A DNA stretch of 64,000 nucleotides from Thetidibacter halocola (GCF_018224955.1 NZ_JAGTUU010000003.1:1-64000), one strand, 5' to 3'. Counted from the first letter of the stretch, positions 21,392-30,488 are shown. Notes: generated by a model from the sequence alone, not told the origin. Numbers and translations are program-made.

Positions 21392-21423
21392 GGAAAAAGA
21401 ACAAGGCGGCCCGAAGGCCGCCT
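21392..21423 (-). terminator. rho-independent terminator after the small secreted protein
   Basis: Eight-base arms (21404-21411, 21416-21423) with a CGAA loop, followed on the minus strand by a T-rich tract (TGTTCTTTTTCC). It lies 28 bases after the stop of the 50-residue gene. Confidence 0.8.
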
Positions 21424-21451
21424 GTCGGACAACACCCGAATGGCGGGCGTG

Positions 21452-21604
21452 TCAGCCTGTGACCACCTTGCAGCTGCCGGTGGCGGCGTCATAGACCGTG
21501 CCATCGGCACAAGACATGGCCTGCTGCTCATGGCCGCAGGCGGCGAAAGCCAGTGCCGGCGTCAATGCCAGCAGGGCGGTCGTCACGAGAACCTTCATTT
21601 TCAT
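21452..21604 (-). CDS. small secreted cysteine-motif protein
   Basis: A 50-residue product: a signal peptide (MKMKVLVTTALLALTPALAFA) then about 29 residues with three cysteines, ending SCADGTVYDAATGSCKVVTG. The C-x-D-G-x-V-[WY]-D-x4-S-C pattern matches the module in the TPR-like protein just downstream. The ATG at 21602-21604 has AGGGAG at good distance, better than the in-frame ATG codons beside it. It is bounded by its own terminator and lies 84 bases after purB. Function unknown. Confidence 0.7.
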   Translation of the reverse strand: MKMKVLVTTALLALTPALAFAACGHEQQAMSCADGTVYDAATGSCKVVTG

Positions 21605-21688
21605 CAGCATCTCCCTGATTGGATACCGGCAAGGTAGCACGGGTTTCCCTTGCGTCAAAAAGGATTCCCGCCGGTCCTCACGACCCCG

Positions 21689-22996
21689 TCAACTGGTGCC
21701 GAAAACCCGGGCAAAGATCGTGTCGACATGCTTGGTGTGATAGCCGAGGTCGAACTTCTCCTCGATCTCTTCCGCCGACAGCGCCTTGCGCACGTCCTCG
21801 TCGGCCAGCAGCTCGGTCTTGAAGTCCTTGCCCTGTTCCCAGACCTTCATCGCGTTGCGCTGGACGAGGGAATAGGCGTCCTCGCGGCTGACGCCCGCCT
21901 GCGTCAGCGCCAGCAGCACCCGCTGCGACATCACCAGCCCGCGGAACTTGTTCATGTTCTTGATCATGGTCTCGGGATAGACCACCAGCTTGTCGATCAC
22001 GCCGGCCAGACGGTTCAGCGCGAAATCCAGCGTGACGGTGGCGTCGGGGCCGATGGCGCGCTCGACCGAGCTGTGCGAGATGTCGCGTTCGTGCCAGAGC
22101 GCCACGTTCTCCATCGCCGGGATCACCGCCATGCGCACCAGCCGGGCGAGGCCGGTCAGGTTCTCGGTCAGCACCGGGTTGCGCTTGTGCGGCATGGCGC
22201 TGGAGCCCTTCTGACCCTTCGAGAAGAATTCCTCGGCTTCCAGAACCTCGGTGCGCTGCATGTGGCGAATCTCGATGGCGATGTTCTCGATGCTCGAGGC
22301 GATGACGCCCAGCGTGGCAAAGAACATGGCGTGCCGGTCGCGCGGGATGACCTGCGTGCTGATCGGCTCGGGCGTCAGGCCCATCATCTTGCAGACATGG
22401 TCCTCGACCGCCGGGTCGATATTGGCGAAGGTGCCGACCGCGCCGGAAATCGCACCGGTCGCCACCTCTTCGCGGGCGCGCAGCAGACGCTGACGGCCGC
22501 GGTCCATCTCGGCATAGAAGCGGGCGAAGGTCAGGCCCATCGTTGTCGGTTCCGCGTGGATGCCGTGGCTGCGGCCGATGCGGACGGTGTCCTTGTGCTC
22601 GTAGGCGCGGCGCTTGAGCGCGTCGAGGACCTTGTCCATGTCGGCCAGTAGGATGTCGGCGGCGCGGACCAGCTGCACGTTCAGCGTGGTGTCCAGCACG
22701 TCCGACGAGGTCATGCCCTGGTGGACGAACCGCGCCTCGTCATTGCCGATGATCTCGGCGAGGTGGGTCAGGAAGGCGATGACGTCGTGCTTGGTCACGG
22801 CCTCGATCTCGTCGATGCGGGCGACGTCGAACTCCACGTCCTTCGCCTTCCAGACGGCCTCGGCATTGGCCTTGGGGATCACGCCCAGCGCGGCCTGTGC
22901 GTCGCAGGCATGGGCCTCGATCTCGAACCAAATGCGGAACTTGGTCTCGGGCGACCAGATGGCGACCATGTCGGGGCGGGAATAGCGGGGGATCAT
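21689..22996 (-). CDS. purB: adenylosuccinate lyase
   Basis: Catalyses two fumarate-releasing steps of purine synthesis (SAICAR to AICAR, adenylosuccinate to AMP). The 435-residue protein has the fumarate-lyase signature SSAMPHKRNP near residue 262, the TSSDVLDTT block near 88 and the GRSHGIHAEP histidine loop near 135. AGGAGG lies eight bases before the ATG (22994-22996); the long upstream frame extension is non-coding. Confidence 0.97.
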   Translation of the reverse strand: MIPRYSRPDMVAIWSPETKFRIWFEIEAHACDAQAALGVIPKANAEAVWKAKDVEFDVARIDEIEAVTKHDVIAFLTHLAEIIGNDEARFVHQGMTSSDVLDTTLNVQLVRAADILLADMDKVLDALKRRAYEHKDTVRIGRSHGIHAEPTTMGLTFARFYAEMDRGRQRLLRAREEVATGAISGAVGTFANIDPAVEDHVCKMMGLTPEPISTQVIPRDRHAMFFATLGVIASSIENIAIEIRHMQRTEVLEAEEFFSKGQKGSSAMPHKRNPVLTENLTGLARLVRMAVIPAMENVALWHERDISHSSVERAIGPDATVTLDFALNRLAGVIDKLVVYPETMIKNMNKFRGLVMSQRVLLALTQAGVSREDAYSLVQRNAMKVWEQGKDFKTELLADEDVRKALSAEEIEEKFDLGYHTKHVDTIFARVFGTS

Positions 22997-23167
22997 CGGG
23001 CAGCCTCCTGAAGCGGGAACGCGGGCGTCATAGGCCGCACGGCCCCGCGCCACAAGGGCCGCGACGCCTGCATGCCCCGGTTTGCGCCGATCTGCCCCGG
23101 TCGCGGCGTTGAACCCGGCGCTGAGGCGGGGCAGGGTGGCGGGCGTCGGAACGGAGGCGGGCAGGGC

Positions 23168-23587
23168 ATGGACGGGCAGGCGAGGCGCAGGCAACTGGCG
23201 GATTTCCTGGGCGATTGGCAGATCGCGCGGGACATCCGCCACGCCGATGGCTCTGCCGCCCGGTTCGAGGGACGCGCCACATGGTGGACCGAAGGCGATG
23301 GCGCGATCTGCCTGGAAAGCGGCACGCTGATCCTGCCGGGGCAGGGCGCCTTCCAGGCCGAGCGGCGCTACCTGTGGGCGGCGGACCTGTCGGTGCGCTT
23401 TGACGACGGGCGGTTCTTTCACGCGGTGCCGCCCGAGGGCGGGCAGGCCGCACATTGGTGCGACCCCGACCAATACGACGCGGATTACGATTTCTCGGCC
23501 TGGCCCGACTGGTCTTGCACCTGGCGCGTTCGCGGCCCGCGCAAGGATTACACCATGAGCAGCCGCTATCGCCGCGCCGCGGCGTAA
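23168..23587 (+). CDS. DUF6314 family protein
   Basis: Protein of 139 residues matching a domain of unknown function widespread in Rhodobacterales: LADFLGDWQIARDI at the start, ERRYLWAADLSVRFDDGRFFH mid-protein in separated blocks, HWCDPDQYDADYDF and a closing WRVRGPRKDYTM. The pattern suggests a lipocalin-like beta barrel with a conserved His/Cys/Asp cluster. No signal peptide, so cytosolic. The ATG at 23168 has GGAGG upstream. It is divergent from purB. Confidence 0.75.
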   Translation: MDGQARRRQLADFLGDWQIARDIRHADGSAARFEGRATWWTEGDGAICLESGTLILPGQGAFQAERRYLWAADLSVRFDDGRFFHAVPPEGGQAAHWCDPDQYDADYDFSAWPDWSCTWRVRGPRKDYTMSSRYRRAAA

Positions 23588-23626
23588 GCCCATGAAATGC
23601 CGGGATTTTGCGAGCCGGTGTGTGCG

Positions 23627-23639
23627 GTATACCGTTGCA
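23627..23639. promoter_or_regulatory. second GTATACC(A/G)TTGCA motif
   Basis: Same 13-mer as at 17816-17828 with G for A at one position, including the GGTATACC palindrome. It lies just upstream of a good sigma-70 promoter for the DUF3422 gene, a position suited to an activator or repressor. Confidence 0.3.
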
Positions 23640-23652
23640 TCCCCGTAACACG

Positions 23653-23682
23653 TTGAAACGGCTTGATTTTTCGCTTTACAAT
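23653..23682 (+). promoter_or_regulatory. sigma-70-type promoter of the DUF3422 gene
   Basis: TTGAAA (23653-23658) and TACAAT (23677-23682) are separated by 18 bases, close to the housekeeping consensus. The expected start of transcription is near 23689, about 40 bases before the start codon. Confidence 0.6.
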
Positions 23683-23729
23683 CCGGCGCCCAGCGATAGG
23701 TTGCGGGTAAACGCAAGGGGATGCCGTCG

Positions 23730-25025
23730 ATGCCGCCCATTCAGGACCACCCGCTCCGCTACCGGCTTGCCAACGAACTGCACGCCCGGCCCTTTCCCTC
23801 GCTCTCGGCGCCGTGCCGGGCGGTCTACCTTGCGGTCAAGAAGGCCAAGAACGCCGCCGGGCGCGACCGGGCGCTGGACCTCGAGCATCTGACCGCATTG
23901 CTGGACCGCTATGGCACAGCGCATCCGCAGCCGGGCGCCACGCATTTCTCCGGTCGGATCGGGCAGCACGTGCTGAAATGGGAACAGCACACGGAATTCG
24001 TGACCTACACGGTGTTCCTGTCGGGCGTGGGCGAGCGGCCCTTTGATCCGACCGATTTCGAGGTCTTCCCCGAGGACTGGCTGAACGCGGCGCCCGGCGT
24101 CCGCGTGACCTCGGCGATGATCCGGGTGCAGAAGCGGCCCGACGAGGCGCAGATCGGCCGCGCGCTGGACGACTGGTTCGTGCCGGAAAGCGTGGCGGTC
24201 AGCCGGGTGATCGACGACGAGGCCGTGGTGGCGGGCGATTTCCGCATCGATCCGGCCGGGCACCTGCGCTTTGCCGTCTTTGCCCGCGATGGCATCGGCG
24301 AGCGGCGGGTGGGACGGATCGTCCAGCGCCTGTGCGAGATCGAGACCTACAAGACCATGTCCATGCTGGGCTTTTCCCGGGTCCGCGCGATCGGGTCGCG
24401 GATGGGCGAGATCGACGAGGAACTGACCCGATTGATGGACGTGATGACCCATGGCGGCGCCGAGGAGGAGACGCTCAAGGCGCTGCTGTCGGTGTCTGCG
24501 GAACTGGAGAGCCTGTCGGCGCAGGTGGCCTTTCGCCTCGGCGCGACCGGCGCCTATGAGGCCATTGTCGGCCAGCGCATCGAAGTGCTGCGCGAGGAAC
24601 GTTTTGCCGGGCGGCAGACCTTTGCCGAATTCATGATGCGGCGCTACGACCCCGCGATGCGCACGGTGAAATCCGCCGAGAACCGGCTGGCCAGCATGGC
24701 GGGCCGGGCCACCCGCGCCGCCGACCTGCTGCGCACCCGGGTCGAGGTGCACCGCTCGGCGCAGAACCAGCAACTGCTGGAAAGCATGAACAAGCGGGCC
24801 GAGTTGCAGTTGCAACTGCAAAAGACGGTCGAGGGGCTGTCGGTGGTGGCGATCAGCTACTACGCGGTCTCGCTGGCGGGCTACCTTCTGTATCCGCTGG
24901 GCGATGTTCTGGGGGTCAGCAAGGGGCTGCTGACGGCGATGGCCACGGTGCCAGTGGTGCTGCTGGTCTGGGCGATGATCCGGCGCATCCGGCACCACGT
25001 GGAGTCCGCCGGCCCCGACATGTGA
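23730..25025 (+). CDS. DUF3422 family membrane-anchored protein
   Basis: Protein of 431 residues. The DUF3422 hallmark RYRLANELHARPF lies at the N terminus. A long helical region follows, and two hydrophobic segments near the C terminus (VAISYYAVSLAGYLLYPLG and LLTAMATVPVVLLVWAMI) anchor it to the inner membrane, with most of the protein in the cytosol. No function is established. I prefer the ATG at 23730 because AAGGGG directly abuts the ATG at 23721, leaving it no spacing, whereas it is nine bases from the second. A 3'-end repeat follows the stop. Confidence 0.82.
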   Translation: MPPIQDHPLRYRLANELHARPFPSLSAPCRAVYLAVKKAKNAAGRDRALDLEHLTALLDRYGTAHPQPGATHFSGRIGQHVLKWEQHTEFVTYTVFLSGVGERPFDPTDFEVFPEDWLNAAPGVRVTSAMIRVQKRPDEAQIGRALDDWFVPESVAVSRVIDDEAVVAGDFRIDPAGHLRFAVFARDGIGERRVGRIVQRLCEIETYKTMSMLGFSRVRAIGSRMGEIDEELTRLMDVMTHGGAEEETLKALLSVSAELESLSAQVAFRLGATGAYEAIVGQRIEVLREERFAGRQTFAEFMMRRYDPAMRTVKSAENRLASMAGRATRAADLLRTRVEVHRSAQNQQLLESMNKRAELQLQLQKTVEGLSVVAISYYAVSLAGYLLYPLGDVLGVSKGLLTAMATVPVVLLVWAMIRRIRHHVESAGPDM

Positions 25026-25087
25026 AGGGGTGATCCAGCAGTGCGCCTGCGGCGCGCAGGAAAGTTTGCGCTTGGGCCGCGCAGGCC

Positions 25088-25150
25088 GGGAGCTCTGCCC
25101 CCATCGCCCTTACGGGCGACTCCCCCTTGGTATCTTGGAACCGGAGAAAT
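25088..25150 (+). repeat. dispersed 3'-end repeat (copy 2)
   Basis: C-rich block (AGCTCTGCCCCC), short inverted repeat (CGCCCTTACGGGCG), then CTCCCCCTTGGTATCTTGG and a GA-rich end. It has the same order of elements as the copies near 32.4 and 35.1 kb. It lies between the convergent DUF3422 and YeeE genes. Confidence 0.6.
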
Positions 25151-25204
25151 GCGAAGCGGCCCGGAGTGGGATCCGGGCCGCGTCCTGCCGTATCGACGAT
25201 CGCG

Positions 25205-26257
25205 TTACTCGGCTGGATGCGCCCAGGCGCGCGGTTCGCGCGACGCGAGAGCCGCGTTGGTGGCGAGGCCACCGGCGGCGATGGCCAGCAGCGCCAGCAG
25301 TGCGGCCGCCGAGAGGGTGGGGATGCCGGCAAGGCCAGCGCCCACGGTGCAGCCGCCGGCCAGCACGCCGCCGATACCCATCAGCACCGCGCCGGACAGG
25401 TAGCGCCCGGTTTCGCGCGGCGAGGTGAAGCTCTGCCACTGGAACCGGCCAGAGGCCAGCGCGGACAGGGCCGCGCCGCCAATGACGCCGCCGATCAGCC
25501 CGACGCCGAAGCTGGCCGGGATCGAGGTCGAGGCCACCGCCCAGAACAGGCCCTCGGCCCAGGGCGACGTGAAGCTGAGGCTTTGCAGAGCGACCGGGTC
25601 GAAATCGTCATAGAGGACAAAGCCCGTGCTGACCCAGCCCAGCGGCACCAGCGCGCCCAGCGCGGCGGCGCCGATCAGTGTGCCGGGACGGTTGCCCGAG
25701 CGCAGCGCATAGGCCAGGGCGGCGAGCGCCAGCAGCGCCGCCACCACCGGCGCGCCGCCGGGCAGTGCGGCGAGGCTCGCGCCGTCTCCCAGCGGGATCG
25801 TGTAGGCGCCCAGCGCGGAGCGGAGCGGGGCCAGAACCCCCTTCAGCGTGGCATGGGCCACGATGGCGAAGACCGCCAGCACGGTCAGCGCGCGCAGGTT
25901 GCCGCTGCCCGCGAGCACCGTCAGCCGCGATGCGCAGCCGCGCGCCAGCACCATGCCCGCGCCGAACAGCACGCCGCCCAGCAGGATCGCCGCGACGGGC
26001 AGGTCCGAGACCAACAGGCGGTGGTCGGCGAAATCGATCAGCCCGGCGGCCACGGCGCCTTGCGTGCCAAGGATCGCCACCGCCAGCGCGGTCAGCCAGA
26101 CGCCCAGTGCCTGCCTGCGGTCCTCGCCCACCAGCCCGCGGCGGAAACAGAACTTCGTCCGCTCTGCCAGCAGGCCGAACAGGGCGCCCAGCGCTAGCGC
26201 GAAGAAGACGGCGACTTGCGGGGCGGTCAGGGTCTCGAAGCCGAGGGATTCGAACAT
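25205..26257 (-). CDS. YeeE/YedE (TsuA-like) sulfur-compound transporter
   Basis: Inner-membrane protein of 350 residues, almost wholly hydrophobic, with two repeats of the sulf_transp domain. Three conserved cysteines stand in RTKFCFRRG, LARGCASRL and AGGCTVGAGL; equivalent cysteines in the TsuA/YeeE family relay thiosulfate through the membrane. Likely imports thiosulfate or a similar sulfur species. The ATG at 26255-26257 opens MFESLGF; the long open frame further upstream belongs to the shadow of an ABC permease gene. No TsuB/YeeD partner gene is adjacent. Confidence 0.85.
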   Translation of the reverse strand: MFESLGFETLTAPQVAVFFALALGALFGLLAERTKFCFRRGLVGEDRRQALGVWLTALAVAILGTQGAVAAGLIDFADHRLLVSDLPVAAILLGGVLFGAGMVLARGCASRLTVLAGSGNLRALTVLAVFAIVAHATLKGVLAPLRSALGAYTIPLGDGASLAALPGGAPVVAALLALAALAYALRSGNRPGTLIGAAALGALVPLGWVSTGFVLYDDFDPVALQSLSFTSPWAEGLFWAVASTSIPASFGVGLIGGVIGGAALSALASGRFQWQSFTSPRETGRYLSGAVLMGIGGVLAGGCTVGAGLAGIPTLSAAALLALLAIAAGGLATNAALASREPRAWAHPAE

Positions 26258-26399
26258 GGGAACTCTCCGGTTGCGGAATTTTTCCCAGATGCGCCGGAAA
26301 AGCCCCTGTTTCAAGGCTGTGCCCAGGCTGCTCGCCAGAGCATAGCAGAACAGTTTCCCGATATGCGGCATCGCCGCGAAATGTCCGTTCCGTTGGTCC

Positions 26400-26450
26400 C
26401 GGGTGTCGCGAAACGCGATCGGCGCGCCCCTTGGGACGCGCCGACACCCG
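26400..26450. repeat. nested inverted repeat after the peptide-transporter operon
   Basis: Outer arms CGGGTGTCG and CGACACCCG (26400-26408, 26442-26450) enclose an inner GGCGCG/CGCGCC stem (26421-26426, 26437-26442). It lies 23 bases after the last permease stop, so it may terminate that operon, though no T-run follows on the minus strand. Confidence 0.5.
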
Positions 26451-26472
26451 TTCTTATTTGGCGGTTTCGCCC

Positions 26473-27453
26473 TCAGCGCCCCCGGATGCGCGGATCGAGC
26501 GCGTCGCGCAACCCGTCGCCGAGGTAGTTGACGCTGAGCACCGTCAGCGAGATCGCGATGCCGGGCAGCAGCACCCGTTCGGGGAACTGCTCCATCCGCT
26601 GCACCGCGTCGGCCAGCATCTTGCCCCAGGTGGGGAAGTCCGATGGAAAGCCGACGCCCAGGAAGGACAGCGCCGATTCCGTGATGATCGCGGTGGCCAG
26701 ACCCAGCGCGGCCGAGACCATGATCGGCGACAGCACGTTGGGCAGCAGGTGCCGCCGGATGATCTTGCCGCTGGTGGTGCCGATGGACCGCGCCGCGAGG
26801 ACGAACTCGCGCTCCTTGATGGCAAGGATGTCGCCGCGCACGATCCGCGCCGTGGGCATCCACGAGGTGATGGCGATCACCGTCACGATCAGGATGAACA
26901 TGCCGCCCTCGGGGCCGAAACTGGATCGCAGGGGCTGGCGGAACAACGTCACCGCGACTAGCAGCAGCGGCAGGATGGGCAGCGCCAGAAACAGGTCCGT
27001 GGTGCGCATGAGCAACCCGTCGAGCCGCTTGAAATAGCCCGCCAGCACGCCGATCAGCGTGCCGATCAGCAGCGACAGCACCATCGCCGCCCAGCCCACC
27101 GCCATCGAGGCGCGGCCGCCCGCCAGCATCTGCGCAAGGTTGTCGCGGCCCAGCTGGTCCGAGCCCAGCGGTTTCGACCACGCGGCCTTGGCGTCTGAAT
27201 CCCACAGCAGGTGGTAGATCGGCCGCATGTCCTTGTTGCGGATGTCGAGTTTCTGCGGGTCGACCTGCCAGATATAGGGGCCGAGCAGTACCGCGAGCGT
27301 GATGAAGATCAGGAAGCTGCCGCCGAACATCGCGCCCTTGTGGTGGCGCAACTGGTCCCAGACGTCCTTCCACTGGCTGCGGGGCGCCTTTGACGGTTCC
27401 TTGTCCTTCAGCGCCTCGATCGGCGAGGGGGTGGCGGGAACGGGCTCAGTCAT
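26473..27453 (-). CDS. peptide-type ABC transporter permease (DppC/OppC)
   Basis: Inner-membrane subunit of 326 residues with about six membrane spans and the binding-protein-dependent transport motif near EFVLAARSIGTTSGKII (the EAA loop that contacts the ATPase), plus the family ending GDGLRDALDPRIRGR. The charged N terminus (DKEPSKAPRSQWKDVWDQL) is typical of OppC. It overlaps the first permease gene by eight bases. Substrate probably oligopeptides or related acylated amino acids. Confidence 0.9.
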   Translation of the reverse strand: MTEPVPATPSPIEALKDKEPSKAPRSQWKDVWDQLRHHKGAMFGGSFLIFITLAVLLGPYIWQVDPQKLDIRNKDMRPIYHLLWDSDAKAAWSKPLGSDQLGRDNLAQMLAGGRASMAVGWAAMVLSLLIGTLIGVLAGYFKRLDGLLMRTTDLFLALPILPLLLVAVTLFRQPLRSSFGPEGGMFILIVTVIAITSWMPTARIVRGDILAIKEREFVLAARSIGTTSGKIIRRHLLPNVLSPIMVSAALGLATAIITESALSFLGVGFPSDFPTWGKMLADAVQRMEQFPERVLLPGIAISLTVLSVNYLGDGLRDALDPRIRGR

Positions 27454-28483
27454 AGCGGATCCTCGGGTCGAGTACGCCGTAGAGGACGTCTGCGATCAGG
27501 TTGAACATCACGATCAGCACGGCAAAGATGAAGGTCAGCGTCATGACCATGGGCAGGTCGTTGGCAAACAGCGCGGTGATCAGCAACTGGCCGATACCGT
27601 TCACCTTGAACACGTTCTCGGTGATAATGGCGCCGCCAAAGATCGACGGGATGCCCAGCGCGATCACCGTGACGACCGGGATCATCGAGTTGCGGACCAC
27701 GTGGGACATGACGACGACCGCCTCGGACAGGCCCTTGGCGCGGGCGGTGCGGACGTAATCCTGGTTGAGGTTGTCCAGCGTCGAGGCGCGCATGTAGCGC
27801 GACAGCTGCGCGGTGATCTGGAACGCGAGCACCATGACCGGCATGATCATCTGCTGCAGCTGGACCTTGAAGCTGGCCCAGTCGTTGACGACATGGGTCG
27901 TGTCATAGATCGAGGGGAACCAGCCCAGCTGGACAGAGAAGATCACGATGAGCAGCGGTCCGGTGAAGAAGGGCGGGATCGAGAACCCTACCATCGTGAC
28001 GAAGGTGCCGGCCTGATCGAAGACCGAATACTGGCGGTAGGCGGAATAGATGCCGATGGGCAGGGCGACCAGGATCGCCACCAGGTAGGCGATGCCCACA
28101 ACCCACAGCGTCTGCGGAATGCGCTGGATCACGATGTCCATGACCGGGCTGCGGGTCTGCCACGAGATCACGCGCAACTCGCCGTTGTACAGCTGCGTGT
28201 CGGGCAGCCAGCCCAGCAGCCAGCTTTCGCGGGTCAGCCAGTCGATGAAGACCTTGGGCTCGATCCAGCCGACCTGGACCAGCCATTTCCAGTACTGCAC
28301 GAGGGGCGGTTCGCCCAGGCCCAGCGCCTGGCGCATCTTTTCCTTGACCTCGGGCGGGACGGTCAGCGGCACCTGCGCCATCGGGTCGCCGGGGGCCAGC
28401 TGGAGGAGCATGAACACGACGAAACTGATGAACAGCAGCGTCGGGATCGACAGGATCAGCCGTCGCGCGGCGAAGGTCAGCAT
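27446..28483 (-). CDS. peptide-type ABC transporter permease (DppB/OppB)
   Basis: Inner-membrane subunit of 345 residues. The N terminus (AARRLILSIPTLLFISFVVF) and the PGDP motif are typical of OppB/DppB; the EAA loop lies at DYVRTARAKGLSEAVVV, and the protein ends with the family motif LYGVLDPRIRYD. It follows the binding-protein gene after 113 bases holding two hairpins, which probably lowers its expression relative to the binding protein. Confidence 0.92.
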   Translation of the reverse strand: MLTFAARRLILSIPTLLFISFVVFMLLQLAPGDPMAQVPLTVPPEVKEKMRQALGLGEPPLVQYWKWLVQVGWIEPKVFIDWLTRESWLLGWLPDTQLYNGELRVISWQTRSPVMDIVIQRIPQTLWVVGIAYLVAILVALPIGIYSAYRQYSVFDQAGTFVTMVGFSIPPFFTGPLLIVIFSVQLGWFPSIYDTTHVVNDWASFKVQLQQMIMPVMVLAFQITAQLSRYMRASTLDNLNQDYVRTARAKGLSEAVVVMSHVVRNSMIPVVTVIALGIPSIFGGAIITENVFKVNGIGQLLITALFANDLPMVMTLTFIFAVLIVMFNLIADVLYGVLDPRIRYD

Positions 28484-28526
28484 GCGGCGCCTCTCGTTTG
28501 GGGGTGGCGTCTTGTTGGGCGAGAGA

Positions 28527-28585
28527 GGCGGGGGAACCCCGCCCTACGCCATGTGTCGCAAGGGGCGGGCCGCAGGGCCCGCCCC
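28527..28585. repeat. two hairpins between the binding-protein and permease genes
   Basis: Hairpin 1: arms 28527-28533 and 28537-28543 (GGCGGGG/CCCCGCC). Hairpin 2: ten-base arms 28562-28571 and 28576-28585. Such RNA stems between a binding-protein gene and its permeases commonly protect the upstream message and reduce downstream expression. The first resembles a G/C-rich element dispersed in this bacterial group. Confidence 0.6.
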
Positions 28586-28596
28586 GATGGGCCGTA

Positions 28597-30297
28597 TCAG
28601 TTGACGCGATGCCAGTCCGCGACGTTCCACAGCTCGCTGTCCCAGACGTTCAGGATAACGCCGCCCAGGGTGTTCGAGTGTGCCGACAGGCGACCGCGAT
28701 GCACCAGCGGAATCATGCCGCCGTTCATCACCACCATGTCATTCAGCTCTTTCGCGATGCGCTGACGCTCGGCCATGTCCGCGGTCTTGGACAGTTCGGC
28801 CCAGAGCGCGTCATATTCCGGCATGCAGAAGCGGCTGATGTTCTCGCCCTGCCACTGGGTTTCAGGGCGCGGGGCCTTGTCGCACAGCGCGTTGCCCAGG
28901 TAGGCCTGCGGGTCGGTGCCGTTGAACGTGTTGGCATACATCTCGACATCGGCATAGAACTTCTGGAACGTGTCGGGCGAACCCGCGTCGCCGCCGAAGA
29001 ACACCGAGGAATCGACGTTGCGCAGTTCGACTTCGAGGCCGATCTGCTCCCACCAATCCTTGATCAGCGCCTGGAAGTCCTGGCGCACGGCGTTGGTCGA
29101 GGTCTGGTAGACGATCGACAGCGGCACGCCATCCTTCTCGCGGATGCCGTCACCGTTGGTGTCGACGATGCCCGCGGCGTCCAGCATGGCCTTGGCGCCT
29201 TCGAGGTCCTGCGTGTCGCAGCTCATCGAGGTCGAGTTGAACGCATCCGGCGCCGGCACCCAGTTGCACGTCACCTTGCCGGCCTGGCCATAGCCGATCT
29301 CGACCAGCAGCGGACGGTCGATCGCCATCGACATTGCCTTGTAGACCGCCGGATCCTTCAGGAAGGGATGCGGATGCAGCGCGGTAGACCGCTCGCCCTC
29401 GGGCAGGGCGGGGTCGGCGTTGGTCTGGTTCAGCATGATGCGCTCGACCAGCGGGCCAAAGCCTGCGACCGGCACACCCTTGCCGCCTTCCTGCATCTTG
29501 GCGATGACGTCGGGCGCCAGCTGCAGGTTCCAGGCATAGTCGAATTCGCCCGTCTCCATCACCGCGGTGCCTGCCGATGCCGCGTCGCCGCCGCCCTTGA
29601 AGGTCACGGTGGCGAAGGCTGGCTTGGCCGGGTCGCGGTAGTTCGGGTTCGCCGCCAGGGTGATCACGTCGTTCGGCTTGAACTCGGTGACGGTGAAGGG
29701 GCCGGTGCCGATCGGGTTGAAGTTCTGCTCGGTGCAGGTCGAGGCGTTGGCGCCGAGGCAGTTGGCGAATTGCGCCGCCTGGAGGATCGGGCTTTCACCG
29801 CCGACGAAGGGTCCGTAGGGGTTCGGCGTCGCTTCGGTGAAGTTGACGACCACGGTCAGGTCGTCCGGCGTGTCGACCGACGAGATGCCCTCGAACTTGG
29901 TCAGCTGCGCGCAACCGCCTTCGGGATGGGTGCAGTATTCATAGGTGAACTTGACGTCCGCCGAGGTGAAGGGCGTGCCGTCCGACCACAGCAGGCCGGG
30001 CGTGATCTTCCAGGTGATCTGCTTGAGATCCTCGGAAACGCCGCCATTGCCCACGGTCGGGATCTCGTCGACAAGCCACGGAACCAGCTCGCCCTTTTCA
30101 TTGTAGCGCGCCAGCGGTTCGATGATCATCGAGGCGGATTCGACGTCCTTTGTGCCGCCCGACAGGAACGGGTTCAGGATCGAGGGCGCCTGCCAGTAGA
30201 TGATCTTCACCTCGCCGTCCGAGCCACGCTCGGCAAAGGCGGCGGGGGCCATGACCATCGCGGCGGCCGCCCCCAGCATCAGGGTCTTGAGCTTCAT
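28597..30297 (-). CDS. peptide-type ABC transporter substrate-binding protein
   Basis: Periplasmic protein of 566 residues (SBP_bac_5 family). The signal peptide (MKLKTLMLGAAAAMVMAPAAFA) is cleaved before ERGSDG, and the mature protein has the family blocks WKITPGLLWSDGTPFTSADV and TGPFTVTEFKPND. It binds the substrate and delivers it to the two permeases. I place the start at 30295-30297 because GGAG lies six bases upstream; an ATG four codons earlier overlaps that site. It is divergent from the fused ATPase gene that completes the transporter. Confidence 0.92.
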   Translation of the reverse strand: MKLKTLMLGAAAAMVMAPAAFAERGSDGEVKIIYWQAPSILNPFLSGGTKDVESASMIIEPLARYNEKGELVPWLVDEIPTVGNGGVSEDLKQITWKITPGLLWSDGTPFTSADVKFTYEYCTHPEGGCAQLTKFEGISSVDTPDDLTVVVNFTEATPNPYGPFVGGESPILQAAQFANCLGANASTCTEQNFNPIGTGPFTVTEFKPNDVITLAANPNYRDPAKPAFATVTFKGGGDAASAGTAVMETGEFDYAWNLQLAPDVIAKMQEGGKGVPVAGFGPLVERIMLNQTNADPALPEGERSTALHPHPFLKDPAVYKAMSMAIDRPLLVEIGYGQAGKVTCNWVPAPDAFNSTSMSCDTQDLEGAKAMLDAAGIVDTNGDGIREKDGVPLSIVYQTSTNAVRQDFQALIKDWWEQIGLEVELRNVDSSVFFGGDAGSPDTFQKFYADVEMYANTFNGTDPQAYLGNALCDKAPRPETQWQGENISRFCMPEYDALWAELSKTADMAERQRIAKELNDMVVMNGGMIPLVHRGRLSAHSNTLGGVILNVWDSELWNVADWHRVN

Positions 30298-30488
30298 GTC
30301 TTTCTCCATGTTGGACGGGATGCGGGTTCCACGCCCGCGCCCCTTATCGTGTAAGGCAGGGATTGGCCTGCCCGCGTTCGCATCGGTATTCCGCGCAAAT
30401 CGCAGGCAGTCTGGCCCGGCACTGGCCTTATCGAACCTATAGACAGGGTAAATTGCAAGCCTTGCCTTGGGTCATCCGCCGCCAAGGT

